64,000 nucleotides of DNA from an uncultured Thiohalocapsa sp. (lineage in GTDB: Bacteria; Pseudomonadota; Gammaproteobacteria; Chromatiales; Chromatiaceae): assembly GCF_913063425.1 (NCBI RefSeq), contig NZ_CAJXYK010000001.1:172227-236226 (forward strand), given 5' to 3'. This document shows positions 52,285 through 60,985 of the stretch, one piece after another; the first letter of the stretch is position 1, and the number at the start of each line of letters is the position of its first letter. Below the pieces are notes generated by a model. It was not told the DNA's origin. It worked only from the letters and a program-made list of their open reading frames with translations, and did not search any database. The position numbers were made by a program, and so were the translations under genes.

Positions 52285-52947
52285 ATGAACGGCACCGACA
52301 CCAAACTCCTCGTCGAGCCCATCGTCGACAACAACCCCATCACGCTGCAGATTCTCGGCATCTGCTCGGCGCTGGCGGTGACCACCAAGCTGGGGCCCGC
52401 CATTACCATGAGCATTGCGCTGACGGCGGTGATCGTCGGTGCCTCGGTGATCATCAGCCTGATCCGGGAGCACATGCCGAGCAGCATCCGCATCATCATC
52501 CAGATGACCATCATCGCCTCGCTGGTCATCGTGGTGGATCAGGTGCTCCAGGCCTTCGCCTATGAGCTCTCCAAGCAGTTATCGGTGTTCGTCGGGCTCA
52601 TCATCACCAACTGCATCGTGCTCGGCCGCGCCGAGGCCTTCGCGTCCAAGAATCCGCCCTGGCCGAGCTTCCTGGACGCACTCGGCCATGGCCTGGGCTA
52701 CAGCGCCATACTCATCACCGTCGCCGCCATTCGCGAGCTGCTCGGCTCCGGGACGTTACTCGGTGTGCAGGTGCTGCCATTGCTGGAAGACGGCGGCTGG
52801 TACGAGCCCAATGGCCTGATGCTGCTGGCCCCGGGTGCCTTCTTCATCATCGGGCTCATGATCTGGGCCATCCGCACCTGGCGCCCGCAGCAGATCGAGA
52901 AGCCCGAGTACCGCATCCACATCGTGCATCGCACCGAGGCCGGATGA
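52285..52947 (+). CDS. nqrD: Na+-translocating NADH:quinone reductase subunit D
   Basis: A 220-residue membrane protein of the NqrD/RnfE family, starting [20 protein letters not shown]. Cysteines in [16 protein letters not shown] and [18 protein letters not shown] are the ligands that, with matching ones in NqrE, hold the iron centre between the two inverted subunits. The C terminus [20 protein letters not shown] is typical. Its homologues in the Rnf complex are related, but the neighbours make this Nqr. Confidence 0.96.
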   Translation: MNGTDTKLLVEPIVDNNPITLQILGICSALAVTTKLGPAITMSIALTAVIVGASVIISLIREHMPSSIRIIIQMTIIASLVIVVDQVLQAFAYELSKQLSVFVGLIITNCIVLGRAEAFASKNPPWPSFLDALGHGLGYSAILITVAAIRELLGSGTLLGVQVLPLLEDGGWYEPNGLMLLAPGAFFIIGLMIWAIRTWRPQQIEKPEYRIHIVHRTEAG

Positions 52948-53034
52948 GCGCGAGCGCGATGCCCCCGCCGGCTCCGGCAGCGCCCGCCGCAGCAGCGCGC
53001 ACCCGGCCGGCCTTGCTCTGAGGACGCTGTTTTC

Positions 53035-53643
53035 ATGGAGCACTACCTGTCCCTGCTGTTCAAGGCGGTGTTCGTCGAGAACCTGGCGCTCGCCTTCTTT
53101 CTCGGCATGTGCACCTTCCTCGCCGTGTCCAAGCGCATCACGACGGCGCTGGGCCTCGGGCTCGCGGTGATCGTGGTGCAGACCATCACGGTGCCGGTGA
53201 ATGCCGTCATCCACCAGTACCTGCTCGCGGAGGGGGCGCTCGGCTGGCTCGGCCTGAGCGATCTTGATCTGTCCTTTCTCGGGCTCATCACCTACATCGG
53301 CGTCATCGCCGCCATGGTGCAGATCCTGGAGATGACGCTGGACCGGTACTTCCCCGCCCTGTACCAGGCGCTCGGCATCTTCCTGCCGCTCATCACGGTC
53401 AACTGCGCCATCCTCGGCGGCTCGCTGTTCATGGTGGAGCGCGGTTACAACCTGCCGGAGAGCACCGTCTACGGCTTCGGCACCGGGCTCGGCTGGGCGC
53501 TGGCGCTGGTGCTGCTGGCGGGCATCCGCGAGAAGCTCAAGTACAGCGACGTGCCTGATGGGCTCCAGGGGCTCGGCATCACCTTCATCACCACCGGGCT
53601 GATGGCCATGGCCTTCATGTCGTTCTCCGGCATCAGCATCTGA
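53035..53643 (+). CDS. nqrE: Na+-translocating NADH:quinone reductase subunit E
   Basis: A 202-residue six-helix membrane protein starting [20 protein letters not shown]. Cysteines in [20 protein letters not shown] and [20 protein letters not shown] are the partners of those in NqrD for the intramembrane iron centre. The end [20 protein letters not shown] is the family's. GGACGC-type spacing upstream is unremarkable. It is followed by a 299 bp gap before nqrF, unusually long for this operon. Confidence 0.96.
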   Translation: MEHYLSLLFKAVFVENLALAFFLGMCTFLAVSKRITTALGLGLAVIVVQTITVPVNAVIHQYLLAEGALGWLGLSDLDLSFLGLITYIGVIAAMVQILEMTLDRYFPALYQALGIFLPLITVNCAILGGSLFMVERGYNLPESTVYGFGTGLGWALALVLLAGIREKLKYSDVPDGLQGLGITFITTGLMAMAFMSFSGISI

Positions 53644-53942
53644 CGCGGCGCCGGCGACACGGGAGCATTGCAGCGGTCGACTGCACGGGAGAGTAAACAG
53701 ATGCCAGTGCCGGCGGAGTACGAGCGCGTTTCGGTGCAGTTCTACGCGTATCTGGTGGATGGCCCGGGACATGCCCGGGCTCTGGAGCATGCATGTCACC
53801 TCCATCATGACGCAGGGGTGTTTCAGGCCTTCCGCCGGCGCGGTCGATTTCCGGCGGCCGTGAATCGGTGGGCGACAACAGCATTCGGCACACAGACCCA
53901 CAGCACGCCCGGTTGACGGCGGGCGCCAGCGGAGACCCATCC
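53644..53942. other. Long spacer between nqrE and nqrF
   Basis: In most bacteria nqrE and nqrF nearly touch. Here 299 bp separate them. The spacer has an inverted repeat GCCCGGG-(5 nt)-CCCGGGC at 53762-53780 and a frame from ATG 53701 to 53916 (71 codons, PAEYERVSVQFYAYLVDGPG) that resembles nothing I know. I do not call it a gene. Confidence 0.4.
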
Positions 53943-55163
53943 ATGCTCACGCTCTCCTTCGGTATTCTGATCTTCACCGCCGTCGTGCTGATGCTGGTGA
54001 CGGTCATCCTCGGTGCCCGCAACCTGCTGGTGCCCTCGGGCGATGTGCATATCGACATCAACGGTGAACGGGACATCGCGAGCGGCGCCGGGCAGAAGCT
54101 GCTGGGCGCGCTCGCAGAGGCGGGGCTGTTCGTGCCCTCCGCCTGCGGCGGCGGCGGCACCTGTGGTCAGTGTCGGGTCAGGGTGCTGGAAGGCGGCGGC
54201 AAGCTGCTGCCCACCGAGTCCAGCCTCATCAACCGTCGCGAGGCGGCGGAGGGCTACCGGCTCTCCTGCCAGGTGGCCATCAAAGAGGACCTGCGCATCG
54301 AGCTTCCCCGGGAGCTGTTCGGCATCCGCAAATGGGAATGCCGGGTGCGCTCCAACCGCAGCGTATCCACCTTCATCAAGGAGCTGATCCTGGAACTGCC
54401 GAAGGGCGAAGACGTCGCCTTTCGCGCCGGCGGCTACATCCAGATCGAATGCCCGCCGTATCACCTCAAGTTCAGCGATTTCGAGATTCCCGAGCACCTG
54501 CGTGGCGACTGGGACAAGTATGACCTCTGGCGGTTCGAGGCCGGCACCAGGCACCGCGTTACCCGGGCCTATTCCATGGCCAACTATCCGGGCGAGGCGG
54601 GCATCATCATGCTCAATGTGCGTATCGCCACCCCGCCGCCGGATCACCCCGAGATGCCGCCGGGGATCATGTCCAGCTACATCTTCGGCCTCGAGCCCGG
54701 CGACACCGTCACCATCGCCGGCCCCTTCGGCGAGTTCTTCGCCAAGGAGACGGATGCGGAAATGATCTTCGTCGGCGGCGGTGCCGGCATGGCGCCCATG
54801 CGCAGCCACATCTTCGACCAGCTGAAACGGCTCGACAGCAAACGGCCCATGACCTTCTGGTACGGCGCCCGCAGCAAGCGCGAGATCTTCTACCAGGAAG
54901 ACTTCGATGAGCTTGCCCGCGGTCACGACAACTTCGAATGGCACATCGCGCTCTCCGACCCGCAGCCGGAGGACAACTGGCAGGGCGAGACGGGCTTCAT
55001 CCACAAGGTGCTGTTCGAGAAGTATCTCAAGGATCATCCGACCCCCGAAGACTGTGAGTACTACCTCTGCGGCCCGCCCATGATGACCGCCTCCGTCATC
55101 GGCATGCTGCACAGCCTGGGGGTCGAGGACGACAACATCCTGCTGGACAACTTCGGCGGCTGA
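53943..55163 (+). CDS. nqrF: Na+-translocating NADH:quinone reductase subunit F
   Basis: The 406-residue NADH-oxidising subunit: one N-terminal membrane helix ([20 protein letters not shown]), a [2Fe-2S] ferredoxin domain with C68, C74, C77 and C109 ([10 protein letters not shown] and RLSCQV), then a ferredoxin-reductase domain with FAD-binding [13 protein letters not shown] and NADH-binding [14 protein letters not shown] and YYLCGPPMM. Electrons enter the complex here. The ATG at 53943 is chosen because it gives the family's N terminus [12 protein letters not shown]; the frame is open further up. It is followed by nqrM after 250 bp. Confidence 0.97.
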   Translation: MLTLSFGILIFTAVVLMLVTVILGARNLLVPSGDVHIDINGERDIASGAGQKLLGALAEAGLFVPSACGGGGTCGQCRVRVLEGGGKLLPTESSLINRREAAEGYRLSCQVAIKEDLRIELPRELFGIRKWECRVRSNRSVSTFIKELILELPKGEDVAFRAGGYIQIECPPYHLKFSDFEIPEHLRGDWDKYDLWRFEAGTRHRVTRAYSMANYPGEAGIIMLNVRIATPPPDHPEMPPGIMSSYIFGLEPGDTVTIAGPFGEFFAKETDAEMIFVGGGAGMAPMRSHIFDQLKRLDSKRPMTFWYGARSKREIFYQEDFDELARGHDNFEWHIALSDPQPEDNWQGETGFIHKVLFEKYLKDHPTPEDCEYYLCGPPMMTASVIGMLHSLGVEDDNILLDNFGG

Positions 55164-55234
55164 CCCGGCGCCGCTGGTGTAACGTCGGCCGAGCCGCAGG
55201 GTAGGCAAAGCGAAGCGTGCCCACCGTTCGCGTG

Positions 55235-55348
55235 GATGCTGCGGTACACCGGCTTCGATCAGCAGCCGTGGCGAACCGGGGTAAGGTGGGCAAAGCGTGG
55301 CAACCGAGCCCGTCGATGCTGCCGTAGACCGGCTTTCATCAGCCGCCG
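55235..55348. repeat. Pair of degenerate 34 bp direct repeats before nqrM
   Basis: Copy 1 at 55235-55268 and copy 2 at 55315-55348, 80 bp apart, with five differences in 34 bp; both run from GATGCTGC through ACCGGCTT to ATCAGC and GCCG. The preceding GGCAAAGCG is also repeated. This is a common type of intergenic dispersed repeat. Confidence 0.65.
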
Positions 55349-55413
55349 CGGCGCAGCCCATCAGACCCGTCGATCCAATACATCCAGTCACAGCCGGCGA
55401 GAGCACCACGCCC

Positions 55414-55602
55414 ATGCACGAGCTCCTCTTCACCCTGGTCATCTTTCCCCTCGCCGTCGCCGGCCTCGCCCTCAAGGTCCTCGCCGGTCGCCCCGGCATC
55501 ACCGGCAGCTGCGGCGGCCTGAACCAGATTCCCGGCGTCGAGTCCGACTGCGGCGGCGCCTGCCGCATCCCGGGCCGGTCCTGCCCGAGCCAGCGCAACT
55601 GA
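55414..55602 (+). CDS. nqrM: Nqr maturation protein NqrM (DUF539)
   Basis: A 62-residue protein with one membrane helix (LLFTLVIFPLAVAGLALKVL) and four cysteines in a cluster (GSCGG, SDCGGAC, RSCPS), the hallmark of NqrM, which delivers iron to the NqrD/NqrE cysteine site. Position at the end of the nqr operon agrees. ATG 55414 (MHELLFTLVIFPL) is chosen; the frame is open for 39 more codons upstream, but these are not family-like. Confidence 0.93.
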   Translation: MHELLFTLVIFPLAVAGLALKVLAGRPGITGSCGGLNQIPGVESDCGGACRIPGRSCPSQRN

Positions 55603-55614
55603 GGCGCACCGGAA

Positions 55615-55695
55615 GCGCCGACTCCCAGTCGGCCCACTCCTGGGGGCGCCGACTCCCAGTCGACCCACTCCTGGGGGCGCCGACTTCCAGTCGGC
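55615..55695. repeat. Three palindromic units with a 31 bp period
   Basis: GCGCCGACTCCCAGTCGGC starts at 55615 and recurs, slightly changed, at 55646 and 55677. Each contains the hairpin CCGACT-CCC-AGTCGG, and the units are separated by CCACTCCTGGGG. It directly follows nqrM and could act as a REP-type or terminator element. Confidence 0.8.
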
Positions 55696-55921
55696 CGCCG
55701 GCTGCCCGGCTCCATTCCGGGCACACCGCGTCAAACCCGCGAACCGCACGCAACCCGCAATCAGCTGACCAAAGCGATCTCGCCTCTTTCCCTGGAGAAA
55801 CCTCCACCATGCCGGCCGCGTTGCACCAACTCCTGACCCAGCTCCCCAGCCCACCCCGTGCACACCGCCCGAGCAGCGTCTAAGCTTGCAGCCCCGCACC
55901 CACAGCCCTGAGGACACGCCC

Positions 55922-56338
55922 GTGCTCGAATCCAAGACCGCCAAAGAGGCCATGTCACGGCACCTGATCACCCTGCACCCGGAGATGGACGTGCTCGAGG
56001 CCGTCCGCATCCTGGTGGAGGAGCGCATCTCCGGCGCCCCGGTGCTGGACCAGGTGGGCAATCTCGTCGGTATCCTCACCGAGCGCGACTGCATGCACGT
56101 CGCCCTAGACGCCGGCTACTTCAGCGAGGACGGCGGGCGGGTCTCCAACTTCATGAAGACCGACGTCGTCACCGTCGAAGCCCACACCCCCATCACCGAG
56201 ATCGCCGAGCGCTTCGCCACCAGCCACTTCCGCCGCCTGCCCGTCACGGAGCAGGGCAAGCTCATCGGCATCATCAGCCGCCGCGACGTGCTCAAGCAGC
56301 TGGAGGCCGCCTGGCAGCCGGACCGCCAGCGGATCTGA
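55922..56338 (+). CDS. Small CBS-pair protein
   Basis: A 138-residue protein made of two CBS domains (Bateman module): TAKEAMSRHLITLHPEMDVL, GAPVLDQVGNLVGILTERDC, then FMKTDVVTVEAHTPITEIAE and RRLPVTEQGKLIGIISRRDV. Such modules bind adenine nucleotides such as AMP, ATP or c-di-AMP and regulate a partner. There is no fused effector. The GTG at 55922 is preferred because TGAGGA lies 8 bp upstream; a TTG at 55886 would add 12 residues. The partner is unknown. Confidence 0.82.
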   Translation: MLESKTAKEAMSRHLITLHPEMDVLEAVRILVEERISGAPVLDQVGNLVGILTERDCMHVALDAGYFSEDGGRVSNFMKTDVVTVEAHTPITEIAERFATSHFRRLPVTEQGKLIGIISRRDVLKQLEAAWQPDRQRI

Positions 56339-56381
56339 CCGCCACCGGCAGCAGCTTACCCGCAGTGTTCCGCGCACGAAG

Positions 56382-57003
56382 ATGGGCATCATCGAGACCT
56401 TGATGCTGTTCGGCATCCTCGCGCTGCTCGCGGCCTCGCCGAGCGCCAGCGTGGCATTGGTCGTCACCCGTTCGGCCACAGCATGGATTGCTGACGGCGC
56501 CGCGGTCGCCGCGGGCATTGTGCTCGGCGATCTGGTCTTCATCCTGCTGACCGTCCTCGGCCTGTCCGCGGCGGCCGAAGCCATGGGCAGCCTGTTCATG
56601 GCGCTCAAGTACCTCGGCGCCGCCTACCTGATCTGGCTCGGCGTCTCGCTGTTCAGGACCGGGCACAAGACGACAGAATCGGCCTTCAGCGGCCGGGGAA
56701 CGGGCAGCCTCACGGCCAGCTTTCTCGCCGGCTTCGCGCTGACGCTCGGCGATGTCAAGGCCATCCTCTTCTACGCGAGCCTCTTCCCGATGCTGCTCGA
56801 CCTGGCCGCGCTGCGGATGCTGGACGTCGCAGTCATCGTCGTGACAACCATTGCAGCCGTCGGCGGCGTCAAGCTGATCTACGCGCTCTCGGCAACGAAG
56901 CTCGCGGCCATGGCAAAAGGCCTTGCGCTTGCGAGCGCCGCCAGAAAAAACCGCCGGCGGTCTCCTGATGGCCGCAGGGGGCTTCATCATCGCCAAGGGG
57001 TAG
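56382..57003 (+). pseudogene. LysE/RhtB-type exporter with a frameshift in an A6 run
   Basis: The frame from ATG 56382 (MGIIETLMLFGILALLAASP) encodes a LysE/RhtB-family amino-acid exporter: SASVALVVTRSATAWIADGA, KYLGAAYLIWLGVSLFRTG and ASFLAGFALTLGDVKAILFY. After ALASAAR the frame turns arginine-rich and runs to 57185. Reading +1 after the AAAAAA run at 56945-56950 gives TAGGLLMAAGGFIIAKG and a TAG at 57001, the family's usual end. One A too many explains it. The lesion is so close to the C terminus that a partly working protein, or correction by slippage on the A6 run, is conceivable. About 206 residues when corrected. Confidence 0.72.
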
Positions 57004-57171
57004 GGTCCGCTGTGCGGACCACTCCGCTCTCAGCCTCCGCAATGGGGCGTTGGACCAAGCGGCTGCGAAGCGGCTGGGTTGAAGCCGTTACGTTCAAGCG
57101 GCGTGTTTCCATGAGCGCTTCGCTCACCCACCTTGCGGTTTTCCGATCTGCCTTGTGCCGTGCTTGCAGCC

Positions 57172-57573
57172 ATGATGCACACTGATCGCACTCCCGCGGC
57201 CGATCCGGCCGACCCTGACCTCACCGACTATGTCGCCGGCTGGCGCGAGCGCGCCCGGCGTGAGCGCGAGGCCGCGGCCATCTGGTGCGCACGCATGCTG
57301 GTGCGGCTGCCGGCGGTGGCGCGGATGCTCCGCGACGATTTCGGCGTCGGCCGAGTGCTGCTCTTCGGCAGCCTCGCGCGTGGCGACGCTGCGCCCGGCA
57401 GCGATGTGGACCTGCTGGTGGACGGGCTCGCCATGGCCGACCTCATCCGGGCCACCGTCCGCGCCGAGCGGCTGCTGCAAGACGCACATGCCGATCTGGT
57501 GCCCACTGACTCCGCCCGGCCCGCGGTGCGCGCGCCTGCCGAGTCCGAAGGACGCGTGATCCAGGTCCCCTGA
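57172..57573 (+). CDS. mntA: MntA-type minimal nucleotidyltransferase (antitoxin)
   Basis: The 133-residue protein has the nucleotidyltransferase signature RVLLFGSLARGDAAPGSDVD (GSxxRGD then DxD), as in MntA antitoxins that AMPylate and silence the HEPN toxin HepT. The hepT-like frame follows directly. ATG 57172 (or 57175) is the likely start. It ends CCCTGA, immediately before the damaged start of the hepT-like gene. The antitoxin seems intact while the toxin does not. Confidence 0.8.
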   Translation: MMHTDRTPAADPADPDLTDYVAGWRERARREREAAAIWCARMLVRLPAVARMLRDDFGVGRVLLFGSLARGDAAPGSDVDLLVDGLAMADLIRATVRAERLLQDAHADLVPTDSARPAVRAPAESEGRVIQVP

Positions 57574-57574
57574 T

Positions 57575-58035
57575 ACCGAGTCCCGTCCGCGCCTGCTCGC
57601 CGCAGAGCTGCGCGCCGAGTGCGCCCGCATCGCCACGACGGTCGCCGAGATTGACAGCGCCAGCACCGAGCTCAATGCATCGACATGCACACGCCTCTCG
57701 ATCTATGGCGCCGCCGCCCTGCTCGAGACCTTCTACACGGGCATCGAAAAGGTGCTCACCCGCATCGCCGCCACCATGGGCGGCATGCCGCACGGCGCCG
57801 CCTGGCACCGTCGGCTGCTGGATGACGCAGCACTGCAGCTGCCTAAGCTGCGGCCGGCAATCTTGTCCGCCGACACCGTCCGCGCGCTGGAGCCCTACCT
57901 TGCCTTCCGCCATCGCTGCCGAAACCTCTACCTCTTCGATCTCGATGCCGCGTTGGTGAAGCCGCTGACATCCTTCAGTCGGCAGCACGCCCCCCTCCCG
58001 GCGGTGTATGCCCCGAACCTTCGCGCGGATCGACC
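57575..58035 (+). pseudogene. HepT-like HEPN toxin remnant without a start codon
   Basis: The frame ACC GAG TCC... encodes TESRPRLLAAELRAECARIA, then LETFYTGIEKVLTRIAATMG, GAAWHRRLLDDAALQLPKLR and YLAFRHRCRNLYLFDLDAAL, which is HepT-like; RHRCRN is where the RX4-6H ribonuclease motif would lie. No ATG, GTG or TTG starts it: the nearest in-frame start is GTG 57752, inside the domain. The sequence CCTGATACCGAG would give TGATG (stop/start overlap) if one G were restored, so loss of one base probably removed the start. The last few residues run into the 26 bp repeats of the RAYT element at 58036. Confidence 0.65.
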
Positions 58036-58087
58036 AGCGGCACGGCCGGGGCCAGGTCTTGAGCGGCACGGCCGGAGCCAGGTCTTG
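58036..58087. repeat. Two 26 bp tandem units at the RAYT 3' border
   Basis: Units at 58036-58061 and 58062-58087 differ at one base; each starts AGCGGCACGGCCGG and ends CCAGGTCTTG. They lie between the hepT-like frame and the transposase stop codon and probably mark the border of the inserted element. Confidence 0.75.
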
Positions 58088-58090
58088 CAT

Positions 58091-58975
58091 TCAGGCACGC
58101 CGAGATTTCGAGGCCGCCGTCGTGTTGGAGCGGCGCTCAACGGCAAACCGTCGCACGGCCCGGCTCACCGTCGAATAATGCACGCCGAAGAAGGCGGCGA
58201 TCTCCTGCATCGTGTAGACGCCGGTGGCGAAGGCCCGCGCCATGGCCTCGCCGGGCTCGGAACAGCGGCGCGCAAGGCTCGCCAGCGGCTGCGCCAAGGC
58301 CCGGCGCTGCGCGCGCGGGACTTCCCGCAGCCGCTCCAAGGGTTTGGCGGTGGCGCAGTGGCGCTCGGCGAAACCCTCGCTGCCGAGAAACACCTGATGT
58401 CGCAGATCGTCCCAGATGCTGGCACGACCAACGCCTTGGCGCACGAAATCCGCATAGCGTGCCTGCGCATGGGCACGCTCCTCGCCGAACTGCCCGAGCA
58501 GCCAATCCGTCTCCAGCCACGCCGGCGCCGACGCCTGCCCGACCATCGCCCGACAGCTGCTCCATGCCCAGTCCTCCGCCGCCCGGACCATCCCGGCGCG
58601 CACCGGATTGAGCACGACGCAGCGCGCGAGCTGCAGCAGCTAGGCATCGCGTTCCACCAGGATCGCCTTGAAGCGTCCCTGGAACAGGTGCCCGACCAGT
58701 CCGTGGCGTCGGTTGGTACGCTGGGTGTACACACCGTTCAGCTGGCGCATGCCCTTGGACAGGTTGGCCTAAGGCATCTCGACGACCCCATGGTAATGGT
58801 TCGTCATCTGGCAGTAGGCATGGCAGCGCCAGTTGAAGCGCTAACACACCTCGCCGAAGAGATCCAGCCAAGCGGTGCGGTCCGCATCGTCATGATAAAT
58901 GGCCTCGCGCCGATCACCGCGGGAGGTGACATGGTAGTGTCCATCGACCAGCTCGATGCGAAGGGGTTTGGCCAT
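58091..58975 (-). pseudogene. RAYT-type (IS200-like Y1) transposase with three in-frame TAG codons
   Basis: Reading from ATG 58975 in one frame gives MAKPLRIELVDGHYHVTSRG, then ANLSKGMRQLNGVYTQRTNR, RHGLVGHLFQGRFKAILVER, CVVLNPVRAGMVRAAEDWAW and a C-terminal helix-turn-helix YTMQEIAAFFGVHYSTVSRA. This is the REP-associated tyrosine transposase family, HUH nucleases that move or maintain REP elements (here GHYH, and TNHYHGVVE as the second motif). Three TAG codons interrupt: after GEVC, after VEMP and after ERDA, where relatives have Glu, Glu/Asp and Tyr. No frameshift is needed. Without suppression it is dead. It may once have acted on the REP-like elements of this window. Confidence 0.82.
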
Positions 58976-59079
58976 GTGCTGAGTCTAGTGCAGCACTGCT
59001 AAAGTCGTGAGACCAGTTCTAGGTTTATGAGGTAAGATCTTGATCAGGATTAGTTTTGCTGATCAGAGGTCTATGCACA

Positions 59080-60531
59080 GAGCTATGGTCAAGACTGGTG
59101 TATGACCTTGGGGCCAGAGTGCTGAGTCAGGCGGCCTCCCGTTGCTTCTCCGGTGGGTCGTCGGTCACCGGAATCCCGTCTTCGTAGCGGGTCCCCGCGA
59201 GCAGCTCGGCGACCTTCTCCGGGGCGCGGATGCGCCGTCAGGACTTGGCCGCTTCCTCGGCGAGCTTGAAGGCCAAGCCGAGGAAGGTGCTGCGGGAGAC
59301 GCAGTTCTTGGTCCGCGTGGTGCGGTGGCGCACGGTCGCGAACGTGGACTTGATCGGGTTGGTGGTGCGCAGGTGCACCCAGTGCTCGGCCGGGAAGGCG
59401 AAGGAGGCGAGCAGGGCATCGCGGTCCTTCACCAGCTTCTCGGTCGCCTTTGGGTACTTGGCTCCGTAGCGCTTGAGGAAGCGCCCGAAAGCCTGCTCGG
59501 CGGCCTTGCGGGTGGGCGCCAGGAAGACTCGCCTGCAGGTCGCTTTTCGCCTTGCCTTGCAGCGACTTCGGCAGGGCCGCGAGCACGTTGCCCATCTTGT
59601 GGAACCAGCAGCGCTGATGTGCCGTCTCGGGATAGACCTGCTCCAGCGCCGACCAGAACCCCAACGCGCCGTCGCCGACGGCCAGGCGAGGGCCGCCCTT
59701 CAGACCGCGCTCTTTGAGATCGCGCAGGACGTCAAGCCAGGACGCGGTGCATTCGCGCAGGCCGTCTTCGATGGCCACCCACTCCTTGGTGCCGTCAGCC
59801 GTGACGCCGATGATCACCAGCAGGCACAGCTTGGGGTCTTCGCTTTCGCGCAGCGAGGTGTAGATGCCGTCGACCCAGAAGTACGCGTATTCCTTGCCTT
59901 CCAGGGAGCGGCGCGACCAGCCCTGGTACTCCTCGCTCCACTGCGCCTTCAATCGTCCCAGCGCGCCCGGCGAGAGGCCTTTGGCGCCCTCGCCGACCAG
60001 CACCTCCAGCGCCTCGCCGAGATCGCCGCTGGAGACGCCCTTGAGGTACAGCCACGCCAGCGCCGCGGCCACCCGGGCGCTGCGACGCACGTACGGCGGC
60101 GCCAGCGCGGAGTTGAACTTCACCCCCGAGCTGGTGCGGTCGCGCACCTTGGGCACCCGCACCTCGACCGGCCCGACGGTGGTCAGGATCTCGCGCGCCG
60201 GCAGATGGCCGTTGCGCACCACCGCGCGGCGCCCGTCGATCAGCGACACCTCCGAAAACTCGTCGAGCAAGGTCTCAACCTCCGCCTCAATGGCCCGCTG
60301 GAGAATGTCCCGCGCCCTGCGGCGCACCAGCTCTTCCAACGGCAGGCCGACCTCGGCGAGCACCTCCTTTCCTGCCGCACTTGCCTCGACTGCCCCTCGA
60401 TTCGTATCGTCGCGCATGGCGCACCTCTCATGTTGCTGCTTTGGGTCTCGACAACCGCATTGTCAGCAACGGTGCGCCGCCTCCTCAACCTCTACCAGGC
60501 CCTGCTGATACACCAGATTCGAGCATAGCTC
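59080..60531 (-). mobile_element. IS256-family insertion sequence, decayed
   Basis: Terminal inverted repeats: the left end starts GAGCTATGGTCAAGACTGGT (59080) and the right end, read inward, starts GAGCTATGCTCGAATCTGGT (60531). About 20 of 24 bp match. The 1452 bp element contains one transposase gene with two lesions. I see no target-site duplication, so one side was probably altered after insertion. The right end has truncated a vapC-type gene. Confidence 0.78.
59127..60417 (-). pseudogene. IS256-family transposase with one frameshift and one nonsense codon
   Basis: The frame starts MRDDTNRGAVEASAAGKEVL and has the Mutator/IS256 features: YFWVDGIYTSLRESEDPKLC with the first catalytic Asp, LAVGDGALGFWSALEQVYPE with the second, and HQRCWFHKMGNVLAALPKSL. 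After KSDLQA an extra base (near 59528) shifts the frame; the correct continuation is LAPTRKAAEQAFGRFLKRYG and WVHLRTTNPIKSTFATVRHR with the third catalytic region. Then a TGA at 59238-59240 replaces a codon (AEEAAKS-stop-RRIRAPEKVAELLAG, normally Trp), and the frame goes on to the true end at 59127. Two independent lesions make it inactive. Confidence 0.82.
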
Positions 60532-60832
60532 CCTCGTCCTCGACTATCCACGCGCGGCGCTCGCGCTGTTCGCCGCCGCCGAGGCGGCAGCCCTCGACCC
60601 GCAAGCTGAGCTCGCGGCCCTGGCGCTTGGCGAGCCTGGCGACGGGGAAGCTGCGACGTTCCGCCGACGTGCTGCGTGCCAAGTCTGATTCGGTGAGGGT
60701 TCGCGGCGAGGCAAGCAGGCTGCCGTGTCGCAGCACGTGGCGCAGGACCTGTCCGGGGATCGAGTCCGCGAAGAGCGCCGCGCTGATCAGGACATTCGTG
60801 TCGATGACGCAGCGCAGCTCAGTCGGCGGCAT
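60532..60832 (-). pseudogene. VapC-like PIN toxin truncated by the IS256 element
   Basis: From ATG 60832 the frame reads MPPTELRCVIDTNVLISAAL and GQVLRHVLRHGSLLASPRTL, the N-terminal half of a COG1569-type PIN-domain toxin with the first catalytic Asp in VIDTNVLIS. After about 50 residues the similarity fades and the rest of the domain is absent: the frame runs into the right end of the IS. Its start overlaps the end of an antitoxin-like frame. Confidence 0.65.
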
Positions 60833-60985
60833 TCAGGATCTCGTCCAGCAGCTCCGGTGTCAGGCCACGTGCCTGCGCTTTGCCGGCCAAGTCGTCCATG
60901 ATGTCTTCGAGGGAGCGACTGGTTCGTGTCGCCTCGGTCAGCCGCAACGTGAGCAGGGCGTCGAGCTTAGCTTCGGCACCGCTTA
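60819..60985 (-). pseudogene. Antitoxin remnant paired with the truncated PIN toxin
   Basis: The frame ending at 60819 encodes LDALLTLRLTEATRTSRSLE, then DIMDDLAGKAQARGLTPELL and DEILNAAD, resembling the small antitoxins that precede COG1569 PIN toxins (LAxEAQxRGLTPExLxxIL). It has no start codon: upstream it runs straight into the end of the NifA remnant, so its N terminus was lost at a recombination junction. The stop overlaps the toxin ATG. Confidence 0.55.

Noticed and set aside
53701..53916. A 71-codon frame between nqrE and nqrF as an extra operon gene.
   Set aside because: No family resemblance and poor ribosome site; the spacer contains an inverted repeat that the frame merely crosses.
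52143..55695. The 8 bp array and the 31 bp-period repeats as small CRISPR arrays.
   Set aside because: The 8 bp units are contiguous without spacers, and the parts between the 31 bp units are also repeated. No cas genes are present.
56944..56951. A AAA AAC in the LysE gene as a programmed -1 frameshift site.
   Set aside because: The family-like continuation needs a +1 (one base less) shift, whereas a -1 slip leads quickly to a stop.
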